Positions 34,563-43,641 of a stretch of 64,000 nt of DNA are shown here, piece by piece (the stretch's first letter is position 1; each line of letters begins with the position of its first letter). Position numbers and translations under genes: made by a program. The DNA is from [Ruminococcus] lactaris ATCC 29176 (GTDB lineage: Bacteria; Bacillota; Clostridia; Lachnospirales; Lachnospiraceae). Below the pieces are notes generated by a model. That model worked only from the letters and a program-made list of their open reading frames with translations. It was not told where the DNA came from and searched no databases. The stretch is taken from the NCBI RefSeq assembly GCF_025152405.1, contig NZ_CP102292.1, positions 1,178,001-1,242,000 of the forward strand, given 5' to 3'.

Positions 34563-35958
34563 CTTTTAATTCCCTTTCTCTTCTTTTTGCGTTCTTCTCA
34601 TGCTGTAGTTTTTTTCGGCGTTTTTCTTCCCGTTCGGCCTCTTCATCTTCCCTGACGATATATAGCCCCTGAATGATACCGAACATGATCATGGTACTCA
34701 GAAGAGAACTTCCGCCATAGCTTACAAATGGCAGGGTAACGCCTGTCAGTGGAATGAATTTTGTGACACCGCCGATCTGCAGAAATACCTGGAAGATATA
34801 GCAGGTACCGAGTCCAAGTGCAACCAGTTTATAAAACTGATTCCGCAGTTCCATCGCAATATTTAAAAACATCACATAACAACTCACGCAGATCAGAATC
34901 AGACAGAGAGAAAAGATCATCCCTATTTCCTCCGTGATCGCAGAAAAGATCAGATCCGTCTCCGCTACCGGAATCGTATCCGGCTGCCCTTTGAAAAGTC
35001 CTGTACCAAACCATCCTCCCGAACCGATTGCAAAAAGCGACTGTGCGATCTGGTATCCGCCATTGCTGTAAGTGGCAAAAGGATCCTGCCATGCGGCAAC
35101 ACGTACCTTGATATGGGAGAAAATGTGATACCCTATGACGGCGGCACCACAACCGGCTCCCACACCTGCGACTGCATAGAGCGGCTGCCTTGTGGCAACA
35201 TAAAGCATGATCAGATAGACTACAAAGTAGATCAGTGCTGCTCCAAGATCGGTGGAGATGACCAGGATCAGTACGTGGGCTGCGGCAACGGCAGTCGTCA
35301 CTACAACATTCTTAAATTCAATCGATTTTTTCAGGCTGGATGCAACATAAAATACGAACAGGATCTTGACAAATTCTGAAGGCTGGATGCTTACAGGACC
35401 AAGATTAAAACTTAATTTTGCTCCGCCTGAGGTAGCTGCGAAGAGTGCAACGACCAGAAGGGCAGCTCCTCCGACACCGGCATAAATGTAAGTCCAGTTT
35501 TCAAGAAATTCCATCTTGCGGATCAATACCGGTACGATCAGTCCGAAAGAAACTCCTACAATAACAAAAGCAAGCTGCTTTACAGCAATGCCGTACGGAG
35601 ATTTACTGTCTACGGATAAACGGGTGATCATGATCATTCCGGCAGTGATCAGCATACACATATTGTTGACGACCAGCCTCGATACACTGGGGTAGATCAG
35701 ATTATATAAGAGGATCACTCCCAGTATGACAACAGCCAGTGCTGCATAAATAAAAAGAATACGCAGATCCTTTTTCGCAGTATACATGGCAAAAAAAGAA
35801 ACCATCTGCAGTAAAAATAAGAGAACATCCTGACGGATCAGTACTCTTTTCTCTTCATCCTCATAATTTCTCGTAAAAATTGAGAAACATGAAAAGGTAT
35901 ATGCGGCCATTAGTAGGATAATGATGTATTTAGAAATTTGTATTATAATATTAGTCAT
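34441..35958 (-). CDS. FtsW/RodA/SpoVE family peptidoglycan polymerase
   Basis: 505 residues with about ten membrane helices and SEDS motifs (NLGPVSIQPSEFVKI, STDLGAALIYF, TDLIFSAITEEIGM, GVTLPFVSYGGSSLLSTM). It polymerises lipid II glycan strands with its class B PBP. The C-terminal tail after GLYIVRED is about 75 residues, strongly basic (Lys/Arg-rich) and overlaps pbp by 122 nt. Pairing with a PBP and gerW suggests a sporulation or septal role; SpoVE versus FtsW cannot be decided from sequence. Confidence 0.93.
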   Translation of the reverse strand: MTNIIIQISKYIIILLMAAYTFSCFSIFTRNYEDEEKRVLIRQDVLLFLLQMVSFFAMYTAKKDLRILFIYAALAVVILGVILLYNLIYPSVSRLVVNNMCMLITAGMIMITRLSVDSKSPYGIAVKQLAFVIVGVSFGLIVPVLIRKMEFLENWTYIYAGVGGAALLVVALFAATSGGAKLSFNLGPVSIQPSEFVKILFVFYVASSLKKSIEFKNVVVTTAVAAAHVLILVISTDLGAALIYFVVYLIMLYVATRQPLYAVAGVGAGCGAAVIGYHIFSHIKVRVAAWQDPFATYSNGGYQIAQSLFAIGSGGWFGTGLFKGQPDTIPVAETDLIFSAITEEIGMIFSLCLILICVSCYVMFLNIAMELRNQFYKLVALGLGTCYIFQVFLQIGGVTKFIPLTGVTLPFVSYGGSSLLSTMIMFGIIQGLYIVREDEEAEREEKRRKKLQHEKNAKRRERELKDGSGRKTKKKSTTSDKPRFEEVPRQRTPKKARSHNQQRVR

Positions 35959-35970
35959 TTTACACCTGCT

Positions 35971-38430
35971 TTATATAATTCCCCGATGAAAGTGTCCGGT
36001 CATGTAGTCAAAAGGAATTTCAACGGAGGTTCTTTCCGTATAATTATTTTCTGTGCAGAAGAGACGTAAGATCCGGCATACTTGCTCTCCTGTCTCGGAC
36101 GTAAACTGTAATCTGCTCCGCAGGGGTGCTAATTCCTGTATCTCTGCATAAAATTCCAACAGACAAAGTGGCGAAGGATCGTATATTACATTATAACAAA
36201 GATCACAGAAGTTCTTCACCTGCAGAGAAAGTCCTTTGCGGTCTGACAACGTCATAAGACCGGCAGTGTGCGTGCATCCACGAACAGTATTTTGGATACA
36301 TTGTGCGGAGATCATGACAGGAAGATAACCATAGACCGGCAATTCCATATTCGTGAGTCCAAGATTGCCAAGTTCCCGTGCATTTAACTCAAGGGGAGCG
36401 GTCATTTCAGAAACTCCATGCTGCACCCAGAAAGCTCTGGAAGACTGGTTGAATATATAGAGATTATGATCCAAAATTATTTTTTTGTCAAATCCATGCT
36501 CTTTCAGGAACTGATAGGATTCATAATTCCTGATCAGAATCCCGTTGACAGGGAGAAGAGACAACTTTGGATACAGTTTTTTGAATAGTGCAACCGCTTT
36601 TTCCCTGAAAATATAGGGAAATGCAGGACAAATCTCGATCTGCCGGTTTTGCAGAGCCTTAAGGTCTCTATCAAATGAAGAAGTTGTACATAACCGGAAA
36701 TCAGGATAAAGCCGTTGAATCTTTCCATGATCCTGACCGGAAAGAATGAAACCGGTTATTGCATTCCATTGTTCTTCTGTCTCAACGAGAATGGAAAGTC
36801 CGGGAATCTGGCTGTGAGAGACAGAACCGGAACTCTTCAATGGAGAAGCAGCCCCATGAGAATCTGCCAAAACCATGTCAGCAGAATCAGGCAGATTCTG
36901 TCCTGATTCATGTAGGGTACTTTGAGATAACAGATCCCTGCAGAAAGAATCTGCTATCGCTTCTTCTAATCCATCCAATGCATAACGCCGCAGACGGTTC
37001 AATTCTTTCATCGGAAGAAACGAACCAGGATCAATCTGAAGCTCCAATGTCTCAAATTCAAAAGGCGTTTCCCCGGTCTTCATAAGCTGTGTTCTGAGCC
37101 GTTCTTCCTCCAAGGGACGGTTTGCGGCAGCCTGAACAGGAACTTCTGTATAGGCCGTGAAAGAACGGTTCCCCTTACAGACAGTAAAGAATCCTTTCTG
37201 CCCGATGGTAAGAGACAAAAATCCATAAATTTTTTCCCGGAGTTTTCCGTTTATATAATCGTGGTCAAGCCGTTCGATTAACTGTTGGTTGCGGATACGG
37301 TGAAAGACAGTTCCTTTTGGAAAATTCATTTTCTTCGGAACAAGAAAATGAACAGTCTCTCCCTTTTTTACATCCTTACCAAATGTATAATTATTTTTTC
37401 CTCCTGCAATTTCCAGAACATCCTGTGCATGGAGCTGAGTCATGGCAACACCGGAGATTTCCCGTCCGCTCTGAGCTGTTACTCTGACAGCAGCAACACC
37501 GGCATGGTTGGGACGATCCAGTGCAAGCATATCCCGTCCGTTCTGACGGAGATAGTAGCCGGTATGGGAATTTCCGCGGTTATACAGATCCATCAGCATT
37601 TCCCGGTCCTGGTCGCTTACAGAAAAATGGTCTCTTCCATTTCTGAGATAAAGGTCAACATATTTCCGGTACATGGAAGTCACACCGGCTACATATTCCG
37701 GCTTTTTCATTCTTCCTTCGATTTTAAACGAATCAATTCCTGCTTCAATCAGATCCGGAATCAGCTCAAGGGTACAGATGTCTTTCAGACTCAGATAGTA
37801 TTTCTGCTTTCCATCTGCTGTATAAGGAAGTCTGCAAGGCTGGGCACACTGCCCTCTGTTGCCACTCCTTCCACCAATCATGCTGCTGAGAAGGCACTGG
37901 CCTGAGTAGCAATAGCAAAGTGCACCATGCACAAAACATTCGATTTCAAGATTCGTATCCTGATGAATCTTACGGATCTCATTCAGGGAAAGTTCTCTGG
38001 AAGGAACAATTCTTGCAGCACCTTCCTGCTCAAGAAACTTTGCTCCAAGAGAATTAGTCAGGGTCATCTGGGTGCTTGCGTGAAGATCCATTTCCGGGAA
38101 ATGCTGTCTGATAAAGGAGAAGACTCCGATATCCTGGACGATTACTGCATCCAGTCCACACGCATACAGAGGTGCAAGATAATCGTAAAGGTCTGCAAGC
38201 TCTTCATCTTTTAAAAGTGTATTCACAGTAAGATAAAATCGCCTGTCATGGAGATGAGCCTCCCTGATCGCACGGAGCAGCTCATCCTGTGAAAAGTTGT
38301 CAGCATATGCACGGGCTCCGAATCTTGCTCCGGCTGCATAAACAGCATCAGCTCCGGCCTGGATCGCGGCATGAAAACATTCATATGATCCTGCAGGGGC
38401 AAGAATTTCTATTTTCTGTTCTTTTTTCAT
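35971..38430 (-). CDS. U32 family peptidase / RlhA-like protein
   Basis: 819 residues. The N-terminal U32 domain has ILAPAGSYECFHAAIQAGADAV, HASTQMTLTNSLGAKF and the cysteine motif CFVHGALCYCYSGQCLLSS with GNRGQCAQPCR. The central and C-terminal parts follow the long U32/DUF3656 architecture with more cysteines (KNFCDLCYNVIYDP). In E. coli the homologue RlhA hydroxylates 23S rRNA C2501; other members are protease-like, so the label is by family only. It is first in the operon with ftsW, pbp and gerW, 12 nt before ftsW. Confidence 0.9.
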   Translation of the reverse strand: MKKEQKIEILAPAGSYECFHAAIQAGADAVYAAGARFGARAYADNFSQDELLRAIREAHLHDRRFYLTVNTLLKDEELADLYDYLAPLYACGLDAVIVQDIGVFSFIRQHFPEMDLHASTQMTLTNSLGAKFLEQEGAARIVPSRELSLNEIRKIHQDTNLEIECFVHGALCYCYSGQCLLSSMIGGRSGNRGQCAQPCRLPYTADGKQKYYLSLKDICTLELIPDLIEAGIDSFKIEGRMKKPEYVAGVTSMYRKYVDLYLRNGRDHFSVSDQDREMLMDLYNRGNSHTGYYLRQNGRDMLALDRPNHAGVAAVRVTAQSGREISGVAMTQLHAQDVLEIAGGKNNYTFGKDVKKGETVHFLVPKKMNFPKGTVFHRIRNQQLIERLDHDYINGKLREKIYGFLSLTIGQKGFFTVCKGNRSFTAYTEVPVQAAANRPLEEERLRTQLMKTGETPFEFETLELQIDPGSFLPMKELNRLRRYALDGLEEAIADSFCRDLLSQSTLHESGQNLPDSADMVLADSHGAASPLKSSGSVSHSQIPGLSILVETEEQWNAITGFILSGQDHGKIQRLYPDFRLCTTSSFDRDLKALQNRQIEICPAFPYIFREKAVALFKKLYPKLSLLPVNGILIRNYESYQFLKEHGFDKKIILDHNLYIFNQSSRAFWVQHGVSEMTAPLELNARELGNLGLTNMELPVYGYLPVMISAQCIQNTVRGCTHTAGLMTLSDRKGLSLQVKNFCDLCYNVIYDPSPLCLLEFYAEIQELAPLRSRLQFTSETGEQVCRILRLFCTENNYTERTSVEIPFDYMTGHFHRGII

Positions 38431-38475
38431 ATCTGATTCCTGTTCTTAAGTTAAACTGGTTAAAAAGGCTGTGAA

Positions 38476-38505
38476 AGAAAAAGGCTGTCAGAATGACAGC
38501 TTTTT
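38476..38505 (-). terminator. Terminator of zapA
   Basis: A 7-bp stem GCTGTCA/TGACAGC (38484-38490 and 38494-38500) with a 3-nt loop, then CTTTTTC on the minus strand. Confidence 0.75.
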
Positions 38506-38509
38506 CTGG

Positions 38510-38920
38510 TTACCTTCTACGGTTTTTCATTTCGGTTTCAAGCTTCACAATCTGCATCTGAAGATCGTTGTTCTCTTCCTTCATCTTTGCAAGTTCTTTT
38601 TCAGCATTTTCAAGTTTGATCTGTGCTGAAATCAGCTCATGCTTTAGATCGTACATCTCTTTGTCCTTAAGTTCGATATCGCTTTCCAGGGAATCTCCCT
38701 GCTTTTTGGCTTTAAAGTAGTCATCTGCAATATTAAGGGCGAGAAGTACATTACGGGTATCGGCACTCTGCTTTCTGTAGCCCTCACTGTTCGTGCATTC
38801 CGTAATTTTATGATTCAGATAGGAAGATACTTTCTGTAAATATTCCTCTCCCTCAAAACCGCTGAGAGTATAGACCTTCCCTCCGATTAATACTTCTGTA
38901 AAATGTTTTGCTGAACTCAT
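38510..38920 (-). CDS. zapA: Cell division protein ZapA
   Basis: 136 residues. The N-terminal ZapA domain contains VLIGGKVYTLSGFEGEEYLQ and VLLALNIADDYFK, and residues 75-130 form a coiled coil (KHELISAQIKLENAEKELAK). ZapA stabilises FtsZ rings at mid-cell. GAGGAGG precedes the ATG. It has its own promoter and terminator between ruvB and the U32 gene. Confidence 0.9.
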   Translation of the reverse strand: MSSAKHFTEVLIGGKVYTLSGFEGEEYLQKVSSYLNHKITECTNSEGYRKQSADTRNVLLALNIADDYFKAKKQGDSLESDIELKDKEMYDLKHELISAQIKLENAEKELAKMKEENNDLQMQIVKLETEMKNRRR

Positions 38921-38948
38921 AGCATCCTCCTCGCATTTCTTAATTGCT

Positions 38949-38977
38949 ATTATAAACTATTTACCAGCAAAAACCAA
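38949..38977 (-). promoter_or_regulatory. Sigma-A promoter for zapA
   Basis: Minus-strand TTGGTT (38972-38977) and TATAAT (38949-38954) with 17-nt spacing, about 30 nt before the zapA start. Confidence 0.7.
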
Positions 38978-39031
38978 CTGTTTTTTCATCGGATTCAGGT
39001 TATCCGGGATCAGAATGATTCCGATTCTGGT

Positions 39032-40030
39032 TTATTGAGGCTGGGGGATCCCAAGATGACTGTATGCGAGGGCTGTTACAACTCTTCCACGGGGAGTACG
39101 CTGAATGAATCCATTCTTGAGCAGATAGGGTTCATAGACATCTTCCAGTGTACCGGCATCTTCAGAAATAGATGCTGCAAGTGTATCAAGTCCGACAGGC
39201 CCTCCCTGAAATTTCTCGATCATGGTAAGCAGAATGCTGCGGTCAATGTGATCTAGTCCATACTTATCCACATCAAGAAGATCTAATGCATAATTAGCAA
39301 CTTTTTCGGTAATGACCCCGTCATATTTTACCTGTGCAAAGTCTCTCACCCGCTTCAGCAGACGATTGGCGAGACGCGGAGTTCCACGCGAACGTCGTGC
39401 AAGTTCCATTGCACCGGACTCTTCAATCTCTACGCCGAGTACTCGGGCAGAACGCAGGATGATCGTCATCAGTTCCCGGTCTGTATAAAATTCCAGTCGG
39501 TTGACAACGCCGAAGCGGTCTCTTAACGGTGCAGTCAGCATACCGGCACGGGTGGTAGCTCCGACCAGTGTGAATTTAGGCAGATTCAATCGTACAGAAC
39601 GGGCTCCGGGTCCTTTTCCGATCATGATATCAATGGCATAATCTTCCATGGCGGGATACAGAACCTCTTCTACCTGCCGGTTCAACCGGTGAATTTCATC
39701 TACAAAAAGTACATCATTTTCCTGAAGCCCGTTCAGAATAGCAGCCATCTCTCCTGGCTTTTCAATCGCAGGGCCGGAGGTAACTTTCAGATTCACCCCC
39801 ATTTCATTGGCGATAATTCCGGCAAGAGTTGTCTTTCCGAGTCCGGGAGGACCATAAAAAAGCACATGATCCAGAGCCTCTCCCCGGGCTTTGGCAGCTT
39901 CAATATAGATTCCCAAAGTCTTTTTGGCCTTTTCCTGACCGATATATTCAGTCAGATGTTGAGGGCGGAGCTGTCCTTCTATTTTGATATCTTCTTCCAG
40001 ATTTTCTGTTGTAATGATTCGCTTTCCCAT
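39032..40030 (-). CDS. ruvB: Holliday junction branch migration DNA helicase RuvB
   Basis: 332 residues, normal length. [19 protein letters not shown], Walker [13 protein letters not shown], Walker B DEIHRL, sensor [10 protein letters not shown] and the C-terminal winged helix FIQRTPRGR. It drives branch migration with RuvA; RecU (15.2 kb) is the expected resolvase. It follows ruvA by 16 nt. Confidence 0.98.
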   Translation of the reverse strand: MGKRIITTENLEEDIKIEGQLRPQHLTEYIGQEKAKKTLGIYIEAAKARGEALDHVLFYGPPGLGKTTLAGIIANEMGVNLKVTSGPAIEKPGEMAAILNGLQENDVLFVDEIHRLNRQVEEVLYPAMEDYAIDIMIGKGPGARSVRLNLPKFTLVGATTRAGMLTAPLRDRFGVVNRLEFYTDRELMTIILRSARVLGVEIEESGAMELARRSRGTPRLANRLLKRVRDFAQVKYDGVITEKVANYALDLLDVDKYGLDHIDRSILLTMIEKFQGGPVGLDTLAASISEDAGTLEDVYEPYLLKNGFIQRTPRGRVVTALAYSHLGIPQPQ

Positions 40031-40046
40031 AGTTTAACCTCTGTCA

Positions 40047-40664
40047 TTAAAGTAAAAATTTTAATGCTTCTTTCAGGATATCCTCCACAGAAGAACATTC
40101 CGGAGAAGACTTTTTAACTGCACGAAGACTTTCAGCACTGCCATAACCAAGAGCTGTAAGTGCCTGGACTGCTTCTGCCTGCATGGTATTGGAGGCAGTG
40201 TCCGTACCGGATGCCAGATCCTCAGAGTCGCCTCCATGAGCGGCATGCTCCAGCATATCTTCAATATTCAGCTTGTCTTTTAATTCCAGGATCAGCTTTT
40301 CAGCAGTCTTTTTTCCGATTCCCGGTGTGGCGGAGATTGCCTTGGCATCTCCGGAAAGTACTGCAAACCGCAATTCATCAGGAGAAAGGCAGGACAAAAT
40401 ATTTAATCCTGCTTTTGGACCAATGCCATTCACACCGATCAGAAGACGGAATACATTCAGATCCTCTTTGGTCAGAAATCCAAACAGTTGCATAGCATCC
40501 TCTCTTATATTCAGATAAGTATGGATTTTGACTTGCTGACCCATGGGTGGGAGTAAGGATAAAGCCTGCTGTGGCATATAAATGCCATATCCGACTCCGT
40601 TGACATCAACGATGGCTTTTTGCTCCTCAATATCACATAATTCTCCTCGTATGTAAGATATCAT
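40047..40664 (-). CDS. ruvA: Holliday junction branch migration protein RuvA
   Basis: 205 residues: OB-fold N-terminus MISYIRGELCDIEEQKAIVD, helix-hairpin-helix motifs LLIGVNGIGPKAGLNIL and ISATPGIGKKTAEKLI, and C-terminal domain III ALTALGYGSAESLRAV. RuvA binds four-way junctions and loads RuvB. Adjacent to ruvB. Confidence 0.97.
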   Translation of the reverse strand: MISYIRGELCDIEEQKAIVDVNGVGYGIYMPQQALSLLPPMGQQVKIHTYLNIREDAMQLFGFLTKEDLNVFRLLIGVNGIGPKAGLNILSCLSPDELRFAVLSGDAKAISATPGIGKKTAEKLILELKDKLNIEDMLEHAAHGGDSEDLASGTDTASNTMQAEAVQALTALGYGSAESLRAVKKSSPECSSVEDILKEALKFLL

Positions 40665-40711
40665 AATTCTTCCTCTTTCTTATTTATTTCAACAATGAAC
40701 CGGTTGGGAAA

Positions 40712-41203
40712 TTACAACCGGATACTCTGAGTGCGTTTAAGCACTTCTGCGGACAAAATTCCAATAACAGCTCCGGTAATCACTCCTGCAATTAAAAGTA
40801 CAGGAAGATAGTAACCAACCTGATACGTCTGCACTACGAACATGGCAACCAGCAACTGTCCGACATTATGTGAAGCTCCACCGCCAATACTGATACCGGC
40901 GACAGTGAACTGTCCGGTCTTTTTTAGAAAAACCATAACTGCAAGACTTAACAGTCCTCCACCAAGGCTATAAAATATACTGAACATATTTCCGAAAATC
41001 AGACCCGACAATAAAATGCGTATTACGGAAAGTAAAAGAGCATCCCGTGGACAACCTTTGTACAGCAGGATCACGACCAGAAGATTGGCGAGTCCCAGCT
41101 TCATTCCTGGAATTCCAAAATTGATGGGGATGAGCAGTTCTACATAGCTTAAGATCAGGGCCAGAGATGTAAATACACCAAAAACTGCAACTTTATTTTT
41201 CAT
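40712..41203 (-). CDS. Gx transporter family membrane protein
   Basis: 163 residues, about five hydrophobic helices (family PF07456, formerly called heptaprenyl diphosphate synthase component I). PGMKLGLANLLVVILLYKG and GGGASHNVGQLLVA are typical motifs. It resembles ECF-type S components. In Clostridia it is regularly found with a NusG-II protein and near ApbE/Rnf genes, as here. Substrate unknown; a flavin or quinone-related solute is speculation. Confidence 0.85.
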   Translation of the reverse strand: MKNKVAVFGVFTSLALILSYVELLIPINFGIPGMKLGLANLLVVILLYKGCPRDALLLSVIRILLSGLIFGNMFSIFYSLGGGLLSLAVMVFLKKTGQFTVAGISIGGGASHNVGQLLVAMFVVQTYQVGYYLPVLLIAGVITGAVIGILSAEVLKRTQSIRL

Positions 41204-41277
41204 CTGAGAAACTGTCTCCTTCTAATAATAACAATATGCAGGGATCAAAGGTCAGCTTTCCTGAAAAGAAATGCTTT

Positions 41278-41637
41278 TTACCGGGAAATGCTGTCAATCT
41301 CATTGCGGGTATCACCTGCTTCTATTGCAATCACCACTTTGTTCGGGAGACAGATGATACTCTCCCCGTCCCTTGATATCGCAAGATGGTTTACGCAGAT
41401 CTGATCCGGGCAGTCAGCCTCTATCATGCGGACAGTTCTGTCCTGGATACGGATCTGATTCGATTCATTAATATTTACAGTCTGGTCTGTATTAAGATCA
41501 TAAGTTCCATATGGATTCCCATCGATACTTACAACGACCTGTGCATGATCCGTCTTTCCGGTCAGAATCTGAAAAGCAAGGATCATAAGGGCAAGTCCTG
41601 TGATCCCGGCGGCTAAAAGCCAGTCATTTTTTTTCAT
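41278..41637 (-). CDS. NusG domain II-containing membrane-anchored protein
   Basis: 119 residues: an N-terminal membrane anchor (WLLAAGITGLALMILAF) and an extracellular NusG-II domain (VVVSIDGNPYGTYDL, EADCPDQICVNHLAI with a CPDQIC motif, CLPNKVVIAIE). Start 41637 has GGGAG 7 nt upstream; the frame reaches 41694. It precedes the Gx gene and is divergent from apbE. Function unknown. Confidence 0.85.
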   Translation of the reverse strand: MKKNDWLLAAGITGLALMILAFQILTGKTDHAQVVVSIDGNPYGTYDLNTDQTVNINESNQIRIQDRTVRMIEADCPDQICVNHLAISRDGESIICLPNKVVIAIEAGDTRNEIDSISR

Positions 41638-41839
41638 GCCAGTCTCCCATCTGTGCTGTCTGCGTATTGTTGTGATGCATTTAACAGAATGCAATATTGT
41701 GAATCTGAAAAATTCATCTGCTTATCTATTTCAATAATATAGCACAATCACTTCTTAAATGCAACCACACGTTCGATTGCACCGCTATTGTGAGCATCAA
41801 TGTAAAGCAGGACTGCTGTAAAGGAGAAATTTCAAATAG

Positions 41840-41868
41840 TTGTACTATTATCTAAAAAAAGGTATACT
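41840..41868 (+). promoter_or_regulatory. Sigma-A promoter for apbE
   Basis: TTGTAC (41840-41845) and TATACT (41863-41868) with 17-nt spacing, 34 nt before the apbE ATG. Confidence 0.8.
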
Positions 41869-41902
41869 AGATATCAAAAATGACAGTTCAGGGAGCAAAT
41901 AA

Positions 41903-42883
41903 ATGAAAAAAGGAACTCATTCTCTTTTCCCGTGCATGCTGGGAATGGTAATTTTATGTGTGATATTCACCGGATGTACATTGGCAAGGATAAAAGAACC
42001 TCTTACGATGACAGGAACTTATTTTGATACAGTGATCCAGTTGCAGGTATGGGATGCGGATGAAGAAATCCTGGAACATTGTAAGAATCTGTGCAGGAAA
42101 TATGAAAATCTCTTCAGTGCAGAGGTTGAATCCAGTGATATTGGAAGGATTAACCAGGCAGAGGGAAAACCTGTCAGTGTATCCAGTGAAACCGCAGAGC
42201 TGATTCAGTTGGGGATTCATTACGGAGAACTTTCAGATGGGAAATTTGATATTACGGTTCTGTCAGCATCCGAGCTTTGGGATTTCCATGATGGAAAGAA
42301 GGTGATACCTGATCAGAAAGTACTGGAAGAGGCAGTCAGTCATATTGATTATAAGAACATCCAGGTAGATGGAACGACTGTAACAATGAAAGACCCAAAA
42401 TGCAGGATTGATCTTGGCGGAATCGCAAAAGGGTATATCGCTGACCGGTTAAAAGAATATCTGGAAAAAGAAGGAATCGAACATGCAACGATCAACCTTG
42501 GAGGAAATGTGCTGACAATCGGAACAAAACCTGATGGATCGGATTATAAGATCGGGATTCAGAAACCGTTTGCAGCGGACGGAGAAGTTCTGGAAGTCCT
42601 TTCAGTGCATGATCGGTCTGTGGTATCCTCAGGGGATTATGAACGATACTTTGAGAAAGACGGTGTAATCTATCATCATATCCTTGATCCTCAAAGCGGG
42701 TGGCCGGTGCAGAATGACCTGGATCAAGTTACGATCCTTTCAGATTCTTCCGCAGATGGGGATGCTCTAAGCACGACCTGCTATGTCCTTGGACTTGAAA
42801 AAGGAATGAAACTGATTCAGGAAATGGATGATGTAGAGGCAATTTTTGTGACGAAAGACGGAGAGATTCACAGAAGTTATTAA
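41903..42883 (+). CDS. apbE: FAD:protein FMN transferase (lipoprotein)
   Basis: 326 residues. A signal peptide with lipobox FTGC (Cys25) makes it an extracytoplasmic lipoprotein. ApbE motifs: TMTGTYFDTVIQ, RIDLGGIAKGYIAD, NLGGNVLTIG and YHHILDPQSGWP, with the late metal-binding Asp/Thr in DGDALSTT. It attaches FMN to a Thr of RnfG and RnfD, encoded convergently just downstream. The stop codon overlaps the left end of the foldback repeat. Confidence 0.94.
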   Translation: MKKGTHSLFPCMLGMVILCVIFTGCTLARIKEPLTMTGTYFDTVIQLQVWDADEEILEHCKNLCRKYENLFSAEVESSDIGRINQAEGKPVSVSSETAELIQLGIHYGELSDGKFDITVLSASELWDFHDGKKVIPDQKVLEEAVSHIDYKNIQVDGTTVTMKDPKCRIDLGGIAKGYIADRLKEYLEKEGIEHATINLGGNVLTIGTKPDGSDYKIGIQKPFAADGEVLEVLSVHDRSVVSSGDYERYFEKDGVIYHHILDPQSGWPVQNDLDQVTILSDSSADGDALSTTCYVLGLEKGMKLIQEMDDVEAIFVTKDGEIHRSY

Positions 42884-43641
42884 ATTTGTGTTTGTTGGAA
42901 TGATACGCTTGTAAAGCAAAAGACTTCTTTATGGCGAAGCGGACGCGGAAATCAGAGATATTCCTTCGCGGTGCAGGCCCGCTTTACCTCAGCCCGTTGA
43001 CCGTTTGTAACTCGAAAGTGGAAATCTTCGTGCAATGGCACTCGATTTACTTTCTCTAACAAACGCTACAAAGTGTCTTCGGAACGCTCCCTGCTAATGC
43101 ACCTGCTCAGGAACACCCTGCTTTCCGCTGGTAGTCACAGTAAGAAGTTTTTTTTGACTCCACAGCGTAGTCACTCAACAATGCAAATTTAAAAAGAATA
43201 GAAAAAAGCCGGATGGTTATTGACTAAGATACTCGATCGTAAATATCAGATAATAGATATTGTATTTACTATTTGACAAATCATTCATCTTAGTCGATAA
43301 CCTTCCGGCTTTCTACTTCTTATTGAAATTTCGTATTGTTGAGAGAAAATGTCCCGGTGCAAGGAACGCTTTCTGATTTGAAAAGCCTAATATCCGCCCT
43401 TGCTGTTGCGTGAGCAGTGCATTGACAAGGAGCGTTCCGAAGACACTTTGCCCAACTTGTTAAGGAACGTAAACAGGAGTGCCTCTGCACGAGTGTTTCC
43501 ACATTCCTGTTACAAGTTGTCAACGGGCTGAGGTAAAGCGGGTCCTGCACTGCGATGCAACAACAAGTGTGGATATGGACGCTCTTCTGTCAGAAACACT
43601 TCCTGCTGTCGCGATATTTTCACCCCGACAACTACAAATTT
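42882..43641. repeat. Foldback repeat, copy A
   Basis: About 760 bp filling the whole gap between the convergent apbE and rnfB stops. The outer ends are AAATTTGTGTTTGTTGG and, on the other strand, AAATTTGTAGTTGTCGG. The left arm (42882-43190) and right arm (43326-43641) are imperfect inverted copies of each other, sharing a 21-bp identical block (near 43069-43089 and 43431-43451) and many shorter ones. Each arm is itself bounded by AAATTTG/CAAATTT. The centre holds a 24-bp hairpin. A second copy is at 61045-62000. The element encodes no transposase. A 76-codon frame in the right arm (43320-43550, minus) is judged spurious. Confidence 0.85.
43202..43310 (-). terminator. Central hairpin of foldback copy A, terminator for the rnf operon
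   Basis: Arms 43207-43230 and 43287-43310 (about 22 of 24 positions complementary) enclose an AT-rich loop of 56 nt. On the minus strand the stem ends in CCGGCTTTTTTC, a good U-tract, so it would stop rnf transcripts about 330 nt past rnfB. Confidence 0.7.

Noticed and set aside
43320-43550. 76-codon minus-strand frame inside foldback copy A (also 61680-61910 in copy B)
   Set aside because: It is present in both copies, but half of the roughly six base differences between copies change the protein, there is no ribosome site, and the sequence is simply the arm of the repeat read through.
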